A DNA stretch of 64,000 nt from Strigamia acuminata (Eukaryota; Arthropoda; Chilopoda; Geophilomorpha; Linotaeniidae), in the NCBI GenBank assembly GCA_949358305.1, contig OX442314.1:39591081-39655080 (forward strand), read 5' to 3'. Shown here piece by piece: positions 21,656 to 33,150 of this stretch. The notes under the pieces were generated by a model. That model saw only the letters and a program-made list of their open reading frames with translations. It was not told the DNA's origin and ran no database searches. Numbering within the stretch: the stretch's first letter is position 1; each line of letters opens with the position of its first letter. Position numbers and translations under genes: made by a program.

Positions 21656-22445
21656 GGGTCGCCATCTTGGGTTTTTATGAAAAAAAAATAAAGAATTCGA
21701 CCAAACAAATGCCAAAAATTTCTCCATTCTTGAAGACAAAGTAACAATTTTCTGAAAGCAAATAGAAATTTGTTTGGAACTAGAAGTTCTGAACCAGATC
21801 AAAATGGTCTGATTCCACAAAAACATGACTTTTGTGCTTTAAAAAAGCACGAAATCGTGTCTGTAGAACTTCGAAATTTCCAAACCAGAGATATGACACA
21901 TGGTTTCAAGCATAGCCTGAATCAGCGTCGTTTGTTTGTTCAGAGAAACATATTGTTGAATCCCCTGCTTGAAAAAATCGAAAGACGTTAAGTCTGAATC
22001 AATCGTAATCGACTTGGATGACTGTATGTAATAACTGTTTGCTTGCGAATTCTGCGTGGTATTGAATGTATCAAACAGCAGAATCGTAGCAAATGAAAAA
22101 TAGACAAGGTGGATTGAGATCAAGTCATTGGGATAAAATCTCCAGATCTTTTCAAGGAATTAGAAATTTGAAATTCCTGTTTTCCTTCATGTTTCAAAAT
22201 CTCCTCCTGTTTTTCTATTGTTTTCAGGCCGCCATCTTGGATTTTTATGAAAAAAATAAAGATTTTGACCGTTTAATGACTAAATTTCCACATTTCTGCA
22301 GAAAAAACAACATTTTGAAAAGCAATAGTGACCTTTGTTTGGAACTAGAAGTTCTGAACCAGATCAAAATGGTCTGATTCCATGAAAACATGACTTTTGT
22401 GCTAATAAAAGCACGAAATCATGTCCATAGAACTTCGAATCTTTT
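21541..22445 (-). mobile_element. Family X solo pieces: repeat R, leader E, gag start, repeat R
   Basis: On the minus strand repeat R (22,440-22,190) is followed by a leader and gag start (22,123-21,840; ends in CHISGLEISKFYRHDFVLF) and a second repeat R (21,900-21,560), then by copy D's leader. This tandem order R-leader-gag start-R-leader-gag suggests that R belongs to a terminal repeat of family X. A poly-A/T run of about 29 bases lies at 21,628-21,656. Confidence 0.6.
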
Positions 22446-22449
22446 CAAA

Positions 22450-24246
22450 CAAAGTTTTTTATCGTCGCAAGCAACAATAAAAGCTAACCGCACAAGTGCG
22501 TAGTCAAAAATTGATTCTTGTCGCACAGCAACGTTAATCAAAGGAAGAAAGACAAGAAAAAAGAAAAAAAGGAATAAATAAAATACTGGGTGGTTTTTTA
22601 TATAAGAAAAAAAACACACTCAAAAAATTACTATTTCTTTAGCAGAAGATGCAGATGTGCACGGGGATGTTGTTAATCTCTCCTTCTGCCCCAAGAGATC
22701 AGCGCAACTGCGCCCGCTCGTACCTTTTACGGAAACCTTCACCTCAGTTTGCACGAGGCTGCCTTCTCGACAGAAACGTGCCCACACTGGGATGTCTGCA
22801 CATCCCAATGAAGTGGTGTTTTTTGTGGAACAATCAGATGCACTTAAAAAGTGAGGAAGGCAATGCACCTCCTGTTCCTAGTTGCTTTGGGTCCCACCCT
22901 TCAGCTGCCATCTCGAAGCCATATCACCCTCCATTTGGTGCTGTATACCGCCCGGTCATGCGGATTACATGTATCATACCGTCAGGAAAACCTAATAATC
23001 CTAAAGTGACCATGCATCCTACTGTCAGGTGTGGTGTCCCAAAGAACCATGAAAATCATAGATAGGGAAGTAAAAAATTGAAGAGAAAGAGAAAAAACAG
23101 AAAGATGTTTTAAATAATAAACTCCCAAGAGTGTCAAGATTGCCTAAAACTGTGGTTCAAGCACAGTCCTCGCACAAACTGAAACAACTCCTGGAAATCA
23201 AAAAGGTGAATATAATTCAGGAAAATAAAGTTACAGGCTGGATTCCCAGTCTTTTTTCAAAGCTGGTAGCCACCTGAACGCACAGATATCGTTCCTACGC
23301 CCTAACGAACTCTCTGCACCATTTGAGCACTTCACCATCGGTATCCCCGTACCTCCGGCAGCTCGCCCCGCTATCCGGGTCCCAATCTCCACAGTTCTTG
23401 GGTTGTATATATCAACTTGCAACTGCTTCTGACCAGTACACGGGACAGGGTAGGATAATGATCCATGTGAACCTGGTATCGAGCACCTCGAGCAGCCACG
23501 GACGATTCATAGCTGATAAATCGCCACAGCAACTTTTCTGCCAGTTATCCTAATGCTTGCTAGCACCTCGCTGCTATTAAGATCAAATTTTTAATAAACC
23601 CCATTCATTGCAAGTGAATGTTTCCATAGGCCAACTTCCCTGTAATAGCAACCTGGTTTGACGCCGACTAAAAGTCCGTACAAAAAAATTGGTGTCACCC
23701 AAAGCTCAGTTCACATCGACTCCTCGCCCGGCCCATAATGGAACTGGGTATTGCAGCGTGGTAATTGGATTATGCCAGTCTTTCCCCCGTGGGATTTTGG
23801 TTTGCTGGTGGCCGCCAGCGCGCCTCCTCCTCGAATCGGGTTCAAACCGCTGCAGACTGTTCCACTATTTTACTTGGGCTACGCACCAAGAAATAGAAAA
23901 TAATAAGAAGATTTGGAATTTTATTCCTCTCCCAACCACTCAGTTTTTTAGGCTGAGCTAGAAAAGAATAGAAGACCGTTGGACAGTGTGGCCAATGTAA
24001 GTCCCTGCTTGCCATTACCCAGGCAAGCTGGACATGCACAGCCACAAATTTTGTCAAGTTAGGGTCCAAAATCAGCGATTTGCGGCCGTTTTCGCCTGCT
24101 GATTCCCTATCACAACCATGTTCAAGAAATTTCCCCCTCTGTTGAAAAGAAAAGCTCTTTTTCTAAACAATACTGTGTATAACACAATCAGTGAATAGAA
24201 AAAAAATTTCGCGAGAGAGTTCAACAATCCTGGACGGGCCCACAAT
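22450..24246 (-). other. Element L interior, no intact gene recognised
   Basis: Several open stretches of 60-140 codons exist on both strands but none shows a domain I can defend. Two parts (around 23,259-23,320 and 23,990-24,125) recur fused together at 28,505-28,700, which shows that this is repeated mobile DNA. Confidence 0.5.
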
Positions 24247-24869
24247 TGTGAGTGTTTGGACGGACGCCACGTGGTCGGGGGAGAGCCACGGGACGCTGGA
24301 CACAACACACACGATAAAATACACTTCCGAAATACACAAGAGACACAAGTTTAGTTTAAGGTAAGCTTTATTATGTCTAGGGGTATGATGTGGTGTCTCT
24401 ACAGTGCATTTCCCAATGCGATGGCTGAGAAACAGCCATCCCTAACAAGACCGCGTGGCACGGCGGCCATTGGCCGAATGACACGCGTGGTCTGAATACT
24501 GTTCGGCCGCGTCGTCGCTACGTTCACGGAGAACGTAGGACAGGCGCGGGGAACACGGACTATCAAGTCCCGGTGGGCGACAGAGTCGCCAAACCAATCG
24601 GATTCGTCATATTCGCCAGTGTGGAAGAGCGATCGTAGAAGCGACCGTTCGCCACGCTGGTTGCAAGAGAACTCTCTAGGCCTTCTGCGGGGCCGACCAC
24701 TTCCGGAAGGGCACTTCCGGTTCCCAATTGGCGGAGCCAACGACCATCAGCTCCACCTGGCGCGGGGGACCGCGTCAGGTGCGCGCGAGAAACACACGAG
24801 GTGCGCGAGAGCCGTGGAAGCGCCGTGTGTTGCAGGTAAGTGAACGGACTGATCGGGCAGCCGGTCACA
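24247..24869 (-). repeat. 5' LTR of element L
   Basis: 623 bp, same as 17,594-18,216 as far as I compared. The inner flank has the candidate primer-binding site and the outer flank has the AAAT target duplication. Confidence 0.9.
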
Positions 24870-24873
24870 AAAT

Positions 24874-25300
24874 GCCGATCTAAGCGATCAAAACACTTCC
24901 ACAATGGGAAAAAGCACTTTCAAAAGTGACAAATTACTTTGCGCAGCTGGGAGACAGAGCGGATGCTGTTTCGTCCCAACTTTCAGTCTGCCAAGCGGAA
25001 AACGCCAAGCTAAAAAAAAGTGTTGATCAAGCGAATATTTCCACACGATTACACAAAAAAGCGTTTGATACACTGTCAGACCTACTGGTTCAACAGAATC
25101 TAACCGTGGAAAACGCGTTGACAACTGCGAAACTGGTTATTGCTAACAATACCACACCAGTATTAAAGAAATCAAACAACAAATCGTTGTTTTCCGTGCC
25201 TAAGAATGCCACATTTATCTCGCTTAAATGGCTAATAATTCAGCCAAAAGTAGAATCGTCACACATTACCACTGACTTTTGAAAGAAGACACCCATTTGA
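24874..25300 (+). mobile_element. Family X copy C, 3' part
   Basis: The gag text resumes directly after the second LTR: a coiled-coil-like stretch (NYFAQLGDRADAVSSQLSVC) matches copy D's NRLARLEDRANSVCFQLSSY, then DLLVQQNLTVENALTTAK. There is an in-frame stop just after the join, so copy C was already decayed or has decayed since. Confidence 0.75.
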
Positions 25301-25417
25301 AAAAATGTGGAGCATGCGCATTGGTGGTTTTTATTGGTGGCTGAACTAACTTGTTTCGTGTGATGTGTGCGCACGCTTCATTCAAAAGCGACAGAGTAAA
25401 TAAATTTATTTAAAAGT

Positions 25418-26515
25418 TTGACATTATTACATATCCAACGTTATTCCTTACCGTTTGTAAGATTGAAATCGAAAGAACTCGACGATAGTGTCAACTACAA
25501 CGTTCGTAATCTCATGCTGCAGAGTTGGAATGAAAGTATTTTTTCCGACAAGAAGGAACACATCCACAAAAGCGTTATGAAGTTAATCGAAGCGGAGAGA
25601 AATGGCCAAACGTGTGATCCGCAGCTAATAATAGGAATCCGCGAGTCTTATGTGAATTTATGCACTACTCCCGAAGACAGTTTATCCCTTTATCGAGAGT
25701 TTTTTGAGAAAGCGTACTTCCAAGACACTCGGAATGCATTTTATGAGGCCAATGCGCAGGAGTATCTGAGGGTCAACGGAGTCGAGAATTACATGAAATA
25801 CGTCGATCTACGACTCAGCGAAGAGAATAAGCGGGCGGAGAAATATTTGGACGCGAGTTCGCGTCAAGAATTGACAAAAAATCTGCGGCGATGTTTTGGT
25901 GTTTCCGTTTAAGGAAGTCGTTTTAGCGGAGTGCGGGGCGATGATTAAACGCAATGATATTGACAATCTTCTACGGATGTTTCATCTGTTCAATCTCGTG
26001 CTCGAATGTATTCTACCGATGCTCGTCGAATTGGAGGAATGCATCGTCAAAGCTGGTTGCGGCGGCCGAAACGATCGTTCAGGATTCCGAGAAATACGTG
26101 CAACAACTACTCGATCTCTTCAATCGGTCTAGCGAATTAGTCGAGAAAGCTTTTGAGAATGATCCGAGATTTCTTCCGGCGAGAGATGAAGCGTTCAAGA
26201 AAATTGTCAATGACACTGCGATTTTTAAGTTGGAACTTGCGTCCAGGACGGAAACTCAGCCGGAGTCGAAATGTTCCGAGTTGTTGGCCAATTTCTGCGA
26301 TAAATTGTTGAGGAAGACGAGTGTGAGTAAGAAACTGACCTCGGAGATCGTCGGAGTGCTGTTATTGCTGAAGTATGTGCAAAACAAAGATCTGTCCATG
26401 ATTTGCTTACAGTTGCATCTGACGACACGTTTGATTTTGGAAAATTTGGCGGAGAATGTGGTCGGGTAGTTGAGAGACCTTACGATTAGCCGAGACTTGA
26501 ATCAAGCTTTCTAAG
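25418..26515 (+). pseudogene. CUL5-like: Cullin-5 retrocopy, truncated and frameshifted
   Basis: Three open pieces in different frames read in order as a cullin N-terminal repeat region. They include ESYVNLCTTPEDSLSLYREF, ENYMKYVDLRLSEENKRAEK, then ECGAMIKRND, then AAAETIVQDSEKYVQQLLDL, then ELLANFCDKLLRKTSVSKKL and LKYVQNKDLSM. The wording is closest to CUL5 among cullins known to me (RESYVNLC, LLRKT, KYVQNKD). After an in-frame stop at 26,467-26,469 a final stretch still resembles the start of the cullin homology region (RDLNQAF at about 26,494-26,514), with a deletion between. The neddylation and RBX-binding part is absent. There are no introns, so it is most likely a processed pseudogene. 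CUL5 normally scaffolds an elongin/SOCS-box ubiquitin ligase. Confidence 0.85.
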
Positions 26516-26559
26516 ACCGACATTGTGAAACTACTGTAGAACTATAAAGAATAAACATT

Positions 26560-27235
26560 AAAAATATTTAATTTATATTATATTAATTAATTTAATATTT
26601 AATTTAAATACAGGGTGGCCAGAAGAGGCTACAATAGCACGATCTCTGGTCTCAAATTGGTCCTGAATTAATACACCTTGTCCATTTTTGTTTGCTACGG
26701 TTCTGCTATTTGACACATTCAATCAATGCCATTCACAAGAACGGGCCAAACCACGTGGAATTCACCAGCAAACAGCTATTCAATACAGTCAGCCAAGTCA
26801 ATTACGATTGATTCAGACTTTACGTCTCTCGATTTCGTCATTCAACAATATGTTCCCTGAACAAACAAACGACGCTGGATTAGGCTATGCTTGAAACCAT
26901 GTGTCATATCTCTGGTTTGAAAATTTCGAAGTTCAACAGACAAGATTTCGTGCTTTTTTAAAAGCACAAAAGTCATGTGTTTGTAGAATCAGACCATTTT
27001 GATCTGGTTCAGAACTTCTAGTTCCAAACAAATTTCTATTTGCTTTCAAAAATTGTTGTTTTTTCTTCAGAAATGGAGAAATTTTGGCATTTATTTGCTC
27101 GAATTCTTTATTTTTTCATAAAAACCCAAGATGGCGACCCGAAAACAATGGAAAAACATGTGGTATTCACAGATTTTTCGGGAAAAGTTTGATTTTCAAA
27201 AGATTTCGAAAATCTGGGAAATCTTGATACGACTC
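26560..27235 (+). mobile_element. Family X copy F: leader, gag start, repeat R
   Basis: The leader (from about 26,640) and a short gag start (NNMFPEQTNDAG near 26,845; MLETMCHISGLKISKF near 26,888) lead directly into repeat R (26,910-27,235). It is the same arrangement as 22,123-21,560 on the other strand. It has no remaining coding capacity. Confidence 0.65.
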
Positions 27236-27439
27236 AGCTTCCATGGCCTCTTCCACTACCTACAATAAGTAATTTTTCATTAATTTCTTAAAATACACAA
27301 AAAAACCCATTTTTACCCTTGCATCATTTCTTTTCTTGTAGGCAAGCCTTGTCAATTCAAAATCAAACTCACAGGATCTCTAAATTAATAAAAAAAAATT
27401 ATTAACAAAATAAAAATGAAAATTTTTCCAAGCACGGAA

Positions 27440-27640
27440 CGGGACTGGCGGAATAAAAAAAACATAAAAAACATAAAAAAACATTTAAAAAACATAAAAA
27501 AAACATAAAAAACAAAAAAAACATTAAGAAAACATAAAAAAACATAAAAAACATAAAAAAAAACATAAAAAACATTAAAAAAAACTTAAAAAAACATAAA
27601 AAAACATTTAAAAAACATAAAAAAACTTAAAAAAACCTAA
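27440..27640. repeat. A-rich (AAACATAAAA)n simple repeat
   Basis: About 200 bp of AAACATAAAA variants. It is bounded on both sides by text with CGGGAC motifs (GGAACGGGACTGGCGG at about 27,436 and GGGACTGGTCGGG at about 27,655) that also occurs at 38,955-39,110, so the A-rich run has probably expanded inside that dispersed repeat. Confidence 0.8.
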
Positions 27641-27774
27641 AAAATTTAGGGACATGGGACTGGTCGGGATTCGAGACGGGTGGGGACCCGAAAATTGGTC
27701 CCGTTCTTATGCCTAATGTGCAGGCCCCCAACCAAGTGTGGGCCCGAAATACTGTTATTTAATTTTGTACTTAC

Positions 27775-28164
27775 TTGATTCCCAGTGTTTACAGAAATGT
27801 TTGGTATGACAGCTTTTATAGTTGGAATGGCATCTGGGTTCAGTCTTGTAGCACAGTCAAAACCAAGTGATCTTTTTATGGCACATTTCGGATCAAAAGA
27901 ATCCTTGGTGAAGTGTTTGGAACAGATAACACTTCTTTCATGATGGGTTTTCCAATCTCCTCTTTGCAATTTCACAAATTTATTCCAATTATTCGCAATT
28001 TTTTTATTTTTTGGGAATGTGTGCAAAGATATTTCATCAGTTGCAACATTGCAACAGCCAGAAACAACGCAACGCAAAACCATTCTTGCAATTTCGAATT
28101 GGGCGGTCGTCACCGAAGGCAAGTAATGCAATACGTATACAAGACATTCTGTCGAAGACGTCAT
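27775..28164 (-). CDS. THAP zinc-finger exon (first exon of a gene or element)
   Basis: A minus-strand open stretch carries a complete-looking THAP domain: C-V-V-S-G-C, then LHTFPKNK, a W in NNWNKFVK, then VICSKHFTKDSFD and a closing LNPDAIP. THAP domains are DNA-binding C2CH zinc modules of host regulators and of P-element-type transposases. Two ATGs are in frame: 28,164 and 28,083. The second gives the usual position of the first Cys four residues in (MVLRC) and is preferred. The exon ends at CAA/GTAAGT, a strong splice donor at 27,774-27,769; past it the frame runs into repeat sequence. No downstream exon was found in the window, so the gene is either cut by repeats or decayed. Confidence 0.7.
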
Positions 28165-28912
28165 TTCCGGTTTTGGGGTTTTTCACGAGAGGGGCGTGGC
28201 TCGGCATTTTTAACTTGCGTTTTTAATAAAACTACAAATATTTAAAAACATACATTTGTTGGAAACCATTTATTAAACAATATACATTGATTTTTTACAG
28301 TTTAAAAAAAAAAAAATTTTATGTCGCAACTCCTTTAATTTCCAGGAAATTAACTCAAATCCGAAATTTTTCAATTCCGGTTCCTCCTGAAAATTCCGTA
28401 ATCTCCACATGTTTTTCTATTGTCTTCAGGTCGCCATGTTTGATTTTTATGAAAAAATAAAAATTTTTGACCATTCAATGTCCCAATTCCCACATTTCTG
28501 CTGAAACAACGCTGGTAGCCACCTCAACGCACAGATATCATTCCTACGACCTAATGAGCTCTCTGTACCAGTGTATGGCCAATGTTTGCCAGTACCCAGG
28601 CAAACTCGACGTGCACAGCACATAAATTTTTGTCGGATAAGGGCCCAGTGGTCAGCGATTAGCAGCCGTTTCGCCCGCTGACCCCCTGTCACAACCATGA
28701 CTAAAGAAATCTCCCTTCTTGTGATTGAAAAACAATAATAAATAATAAATAATAATAATAATAAACTCCAACCCATCAAATATTCCATTAATTAAGTAGT
28801 CCGTGGGGAGCAAAGTCGAACCCTTAGTACAATAATTTATTGACCAAAAAACATGTTTACTAGTACACTAAAAACACACATAAATTTTTATGGGCTAATG
28901 GCATAAACGAGC
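28165..28912. other. Intergenic, with repeat fragments
   Basis: A partial repeat R on the minus strand (about 28,395-28,500) is followed by a fused fragment of element L (28,505-28,700) and an AT-rich stretch with (AAT)n near 28,735-28,765. No gene is seen. Confidence 0.5.
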
Positions 28913-29135
28913 TCAGTACGTGGCAAATAATTCATCCAACTGCAATTTACGGGCACGAATAAGTGTTTCATGTATTAATTTGTGTATTTTAATTGTGACA
29001 TTCATCGTATCGACTCTTGAACTGTGTAGATTATTTCCAATTGAAAGGTAATTTGATGCTTTTTCTTTGCATTTTGTTGCGGATTCTTTCGTTTCCTCTT
29101 TCACCAATTTGGTCGTTGAGATCGTCACTTGCCAT
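28913..29135 (-). pseudogene. Decayed paralog of the BTB-BACK gene
   Basis: Starting at ATG 29,135 the minus strand reads MASDDLNDQIGERGNERIRN, matching the BTB gene's MTSNDLYEQMGENVSKRIRR, then loses frame. It reappears as NLHSSRVDTM and HETLIRARKLQLDELF, matching HLHSSREDVK and RETLIAAHKLQLDDLF. The BTB core between them, about 70-80 codons, is deleted. Upstream text also resembles the functional gene's upstream region (ACAGAATCATTT[T/C]CGA near 29,370, compared with 13,420), so the duplication included the 5' flank and was DNA-based, not a retrocopy. Confidence 0.75.
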
Positions 29136-29630
29136 CTTATTCCTTATGTAGAAAATAAAGAAATGAAAATAAAAAATAAAGAAATATGTGATTCGTGTTT
29201 ACACTTCTTAAGAGATTATAATTTGCAAAATATGACGAAAACAATATTATTTCGGTTCCAATGCCAAAACGGTGTGTTGTTGAGAGCAGCCATTTGTCCA
29301 GTTGCGTCCATGGTGCTGCGATTTGAGTGCGGTAAATCACTAATTTAAATTTTAGTCATCCTCGTCGAAAATGATTCTGTTTTGTGAAATGAAGGAAAGA
29401 AAGAAAGCACGTATTTGTTACGTGTCGTCGGGTGGGAATAATGATACGTGCGGACGTGCCCGTTTGTTTAAGTGCGAGGTGGTTGTTATCGTTCCAAATT
29501 AAATCGAAAACGTAACAAATGTGTGGATTTTTTTGTGTTTAATTTTATTTAGGATTGTATTCTGTGCAATCAATTCATGATTTTCTTCTTTATTTTTTTT
29601 AGAGTGTGAAAAATCTCAATCATTATCATC

Positions 29631-32600
29631 ACAGTCAGTTTAAACGGTCTTTCTAGGCTACCGTACATACGATGAGGGCTGAAAGATTCGTTCTGTAGAG
29701 AACGATAACCGTGATTTACGTATGTGAGCCCCGTAGCCACGTCAGTTCTGCCAGCACACTGAGACGTTGATGCACGGGTTTGGTTTGTCGTGGTATTGTA
29801 GTTACTTTAGCTTGAATGTTACTTTAAATTTTGGCCTTTTCCATCAAAGATTTACTCGCAATTCCTGTGTTTTTATTCTCTTGTAATTTCGCACAAACTG
29901 CTAATTTTTTCTCTCCAACAAACTGAGGTAAGATTTTGTACATATCACCCGTAACCCTAAATTAATTATTCTATCATCATTTCACGTTTATTTCATTTAT
30001 TTACTCATTTATTTCAGTGTTTTGAGCCATTTGGCGTGATATTTTTAACTTTTTCTTTGTGATCGAAGCTATCTGCACCTTTGTCCTTGAGTCGAGTGAC
30101 GTCAGTGTATTGTGTTCGCGCTCATGAGGGGAGAAACCTGTTTGACACCATTCACAAGTCAGCATTTTTTAAGTTTGTATGGTCGCAGTTTTCTAGGTGA
30201 GTTAAAATGCGAATTTTCTGAAAAATTGATGCTGTAAACATGCCGGTTCGTTCCAACAAAACGTAAGTGGTAAATTGTTGATTTGTTTGTATGTTTTTAT
30301 ATGTATCACCCGTAACCCTAAATTAACTATTGGATCACAAATTCACGTTTCTTTTATTTTATTTTATATTTATTTCAGTGTTTAATGGCCTGGAATGTTT
30401 AAATTCTTCTTTGTTATCGAAGCCATCTGCAGCAAGAACGACGACCTTTGTCCTTGAGTGGAGTGATCTCAGCATATCGTGTTCGGGTCAAGGTTCGCGC
30501 TCATGAGGGGGAACAGCTGCTTGAAACCAATCACCATTCAGAAGTCACATTGACCAGGTTTATATGTTCACAGTTTTCCAGATGAGTGAAAATGTGAATT
30601 TTCTGCCAAATTTATGTTGTTACGGGGGTGTAAAATCCAACTCTCTACCTCCTCGTGGTCACCCCTGGATAAACTGATGACTTGACACGTCTCAGTGAAA
30701 CCAGAAGAGAGCTCTGGTCATTTGAAAAGTTATCGGGCATGGGTTGGTGATGTTTGGTCTTGAATTTTTCCATATTTGTTTTCGTGTTCAGTGGTTCTAA
30801 GCCTACTCCTCCATTTCGAACCGCGTGTGATTTTTTTCATCAACTCAAATGGTGAGTTCGTAAATATACGTAGCTTTGATTTGGATTCAGTTGTGTGGAT
30901 GATTTGACGAATTTCGTTGTTTAATTGAGTTGGATCTCGAAATTTCCCATTCGGACAATTTTCTAGTTGCATTGTAACATCCCTTCCTGAGTGTGGCATT
31001 TACATTTCTGAATGTATTGTTAGCCCCCACATCCCTATCTTTCTTGAGTGTGGCATTTACATTTCTGAATGTATTGTTAGCCCCCACATCCCTATCCTTC
31101 CCGAGTGTGGCATTTACATTTCTGAATGTATTGTTAGCCCCCACATCCCTATCCTTCCCGAGTGTGGCATTTACATTTCTGAATGTATTGTTAGCCCCCA
31201 CATCCCTATCTTTCCTGAGTGTGGCATTTACATTTCTGAATGTATTGTTAGCCCCCACATTCCTATCTTTCCTCAGTGTGGCATTTACATTTCTGAATGT
31301 ATTGTTAGCCCCCACATCCCTATCTTTCCTGAGTGTGGCATTTACATTTCTGAATGTATTGTTAGCCCCCACATCCCTATCTTTCCTGAGTGTGGCATTT
31401 ACATTTCTGAATGTATTGTTAGCCCCCACATTCCTATCTTTCCTCAGTGTGGCATTTAAATTTCTGAATGTATTGTTAGCCCCCACATCCCTATCTTTCC
31501 TGAGTGTGGCATTTACATTTCTGAATGTATTGTTAGCCCCCACATCCCTTTCTTTCATGAATGTGGCATTTACATTTCTGAATGTATTGTTAGCCCCCAC
31601 ATCCCTATCTTTCTTGAGTGTGGCATTTACATTTCTGAATGTATTGTTAGCCCCCACATTCCTATCTTTCCTCAGTGTGGCATTTACATTTCTGAATGTA
31701 TTGTTAGCCCCCACATCCCTATCCTTCCCGAGTGTGGCATTTACATTTCTGAATGTATTGTTAGCCCCCACATCCCTATCTTTCCTGAGTGTGGCATTTA
31801 CATTTCTGAATGTATTGTTAGCCCCCACATTCCTATCTTTCCTCAGTGTGGCATTTACATTTCTGAATGTATTGTTAGCCCCCACATCCCTATCTTTCCT
31901 GAGTGTGGCATTTACATTTCTGAATGTATTGTTAGCCCCCACATCCCTATCCTTCCCGAGTGTGGCATTTACATTTCTGAATGTATTGTTAGCCCCCACA
32001 TCCCTATCCTTCCCGAGTGTGGCATTTACATTTCTGAATGTATTGTTAGCCCCCACATCCCTATCCTTCCCGAGTGTGGCATTTACATTTCTGAATGTAT
32101 TGTTAGCCCCCACATCCCTATCTTTCCTGAGTGTGGCATTTACATTTCTGAATGTATTGTTAGCCCCCACATTCCTATCTTTCCTCAGTGTGGCATTTAC
32201 ATTTCTGAATGTATTGTTAGCCCCCACATCCCTATCTTTCCTGAGTGTGGCATTTACATTTCTGAATGTATTGTTAGCCCCCACATCCCTATCCTTCCCG
32301 AGTGTGGCATTTACATTTCTGAATGTATTGTTAGCCCCCACATCCCTATCCTTCCCGAGTGTGGCATTTACATTTCTGAATGTATTGTTAGCCCCCACAT
32401 CCCTATCTTTCCTGAGTGTGGCATTTACATTTCTGAATGTATTGTTAGCCCCCACATTCCTATCTTTCCTCAGTGTGGCATTTACATTTCTGAATGTATT
32501 GTTAGCCCCCACATCCCTATCTTTCCTGAGTGTGGCATTTACATTTCTGAATGTATTGTTAGCCCCCACATCCCTTTCTTTCATGAATGTGGCATTTACA

Positions 32601-33150
32601 TTTCTGAATGTATTGTTAGCCCCCACATCCCTATCTTTCTTGAGTGTGGCATTTACATTTCTGAATGTATTGTTAGCCCCCACATCCCTATCTTTCCTGA
32701 GTGTGGCATTTACATTTCTGAATGTATTGTTAGCCCCCACATCCCTATCCTTCCCGAGTGTGGCATTTACATTTCTGAATGTATTGTTAGCCCCCACATC
32801 CCTATCTTTCCTGAGTGTGGCATTTACATTTCTGAATGTATTGTTAGCCCCCACATTCCTATCTTTCCTCAGTGTGGCATTTACATTTCTGAATGTATTG
32901 TTAGCCCCCACATCCCTATCTTTCCTGAGTGTGGCATTTACATTTCTGAATGTATTGTTAGCCCCCACATCCCTATCTTTCCTGAGTGTGGCATTTACAT
33001 TTCTGAATGTATTGTTAGCCCCCACATCCCTTTCTTTCATGAATGTGGCATTTACAATTTTTATTATATTGTTAGCCCCGATTCATTCCTTCCTTTCAGG
33101 AATGTGGCATTTACATGTTCATTGTATTGTAAGCCTGCATTCCTTTCTTT
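29631..33150 (+). repeat. Right copy of the long inverted repeat (element IR)
   Basis: Inverted relative to 2,640-4,084. From the inner edge it has the block with CCACGTCAGTTCTGCCAGCA (29,735-29,757), two tandem copies of the roughly 350-bp block (about 29,930-30,250 and 30,290-30,600, each with GAGGGGGAA/GAGGGGAGAAAC text), the TCAGTGAAACCAGAAGAGAG block (about 30,690), about 230 bp absent from the left copy, then the 57-bp satellite array. The satellite is greatly expanded here compared with the left copy. Confidence 0.75.
30985..33060. repeat. 57-bp satellite array, 36 units, open on both strands
   Basis: The unit contains GTGGCATTTACATTTCTGAA and TGTATTGTTAGCCCCCACAT. I count 36 units from the periodic translation. 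Because 57 is a multiple of 3 and the unit has no stop in one frame on each strand, the array gives an 816-codon frame on plus and a 717-codon frame on minus; neither has a plausible start or domain and I do not call them genes. Unit variants (CTTTCCTG, CCTTCCCG, TTCCTATC...CCTC, CTTTCATG) recur in order, for example plain, TTCC, plain, CCCG, CCCG, which indicates higher-order duplication by unequal exchange. Confidence 0.95.

Larger units (their letters stand above)
17594..24869 (-). mobile_element. LTR retrotransposon (element L) nested in copy C
   Basis: Two direct repeats of 623 bp bound this 7.3-kb element (17,594-18,216 and 24,247-24,869). They start TGTGA and end TCACA, and their translations are the same wherever I compared them, so the insertion looks recent. 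A 4-bp AAAT duplication lies at 17,590-17,593 and 24,870-24,873. Orientation is minus: next to the left LTR the minus strand has a polypurine run (AGGGGGGGGAGA), and next to the right LTR it has TGGGCCCGTCCAGGATTG (24,225-24,242), which resembles a tRNA-Pro-type primer-binding site. Much of the interior is filled by family X copies (about 18,590-22,440). The element's own part (22,450-24,246) has no intact gene that I can name, so it is defective. The class is clear; gypsy is likely from the 4-bp duplication. Confidence 0.85.

Noticed and set aside
31000-33050. CRISPR array
   Set aside because: Repeats are contiguous with no unique spacers, and the genome is eukaryotic.
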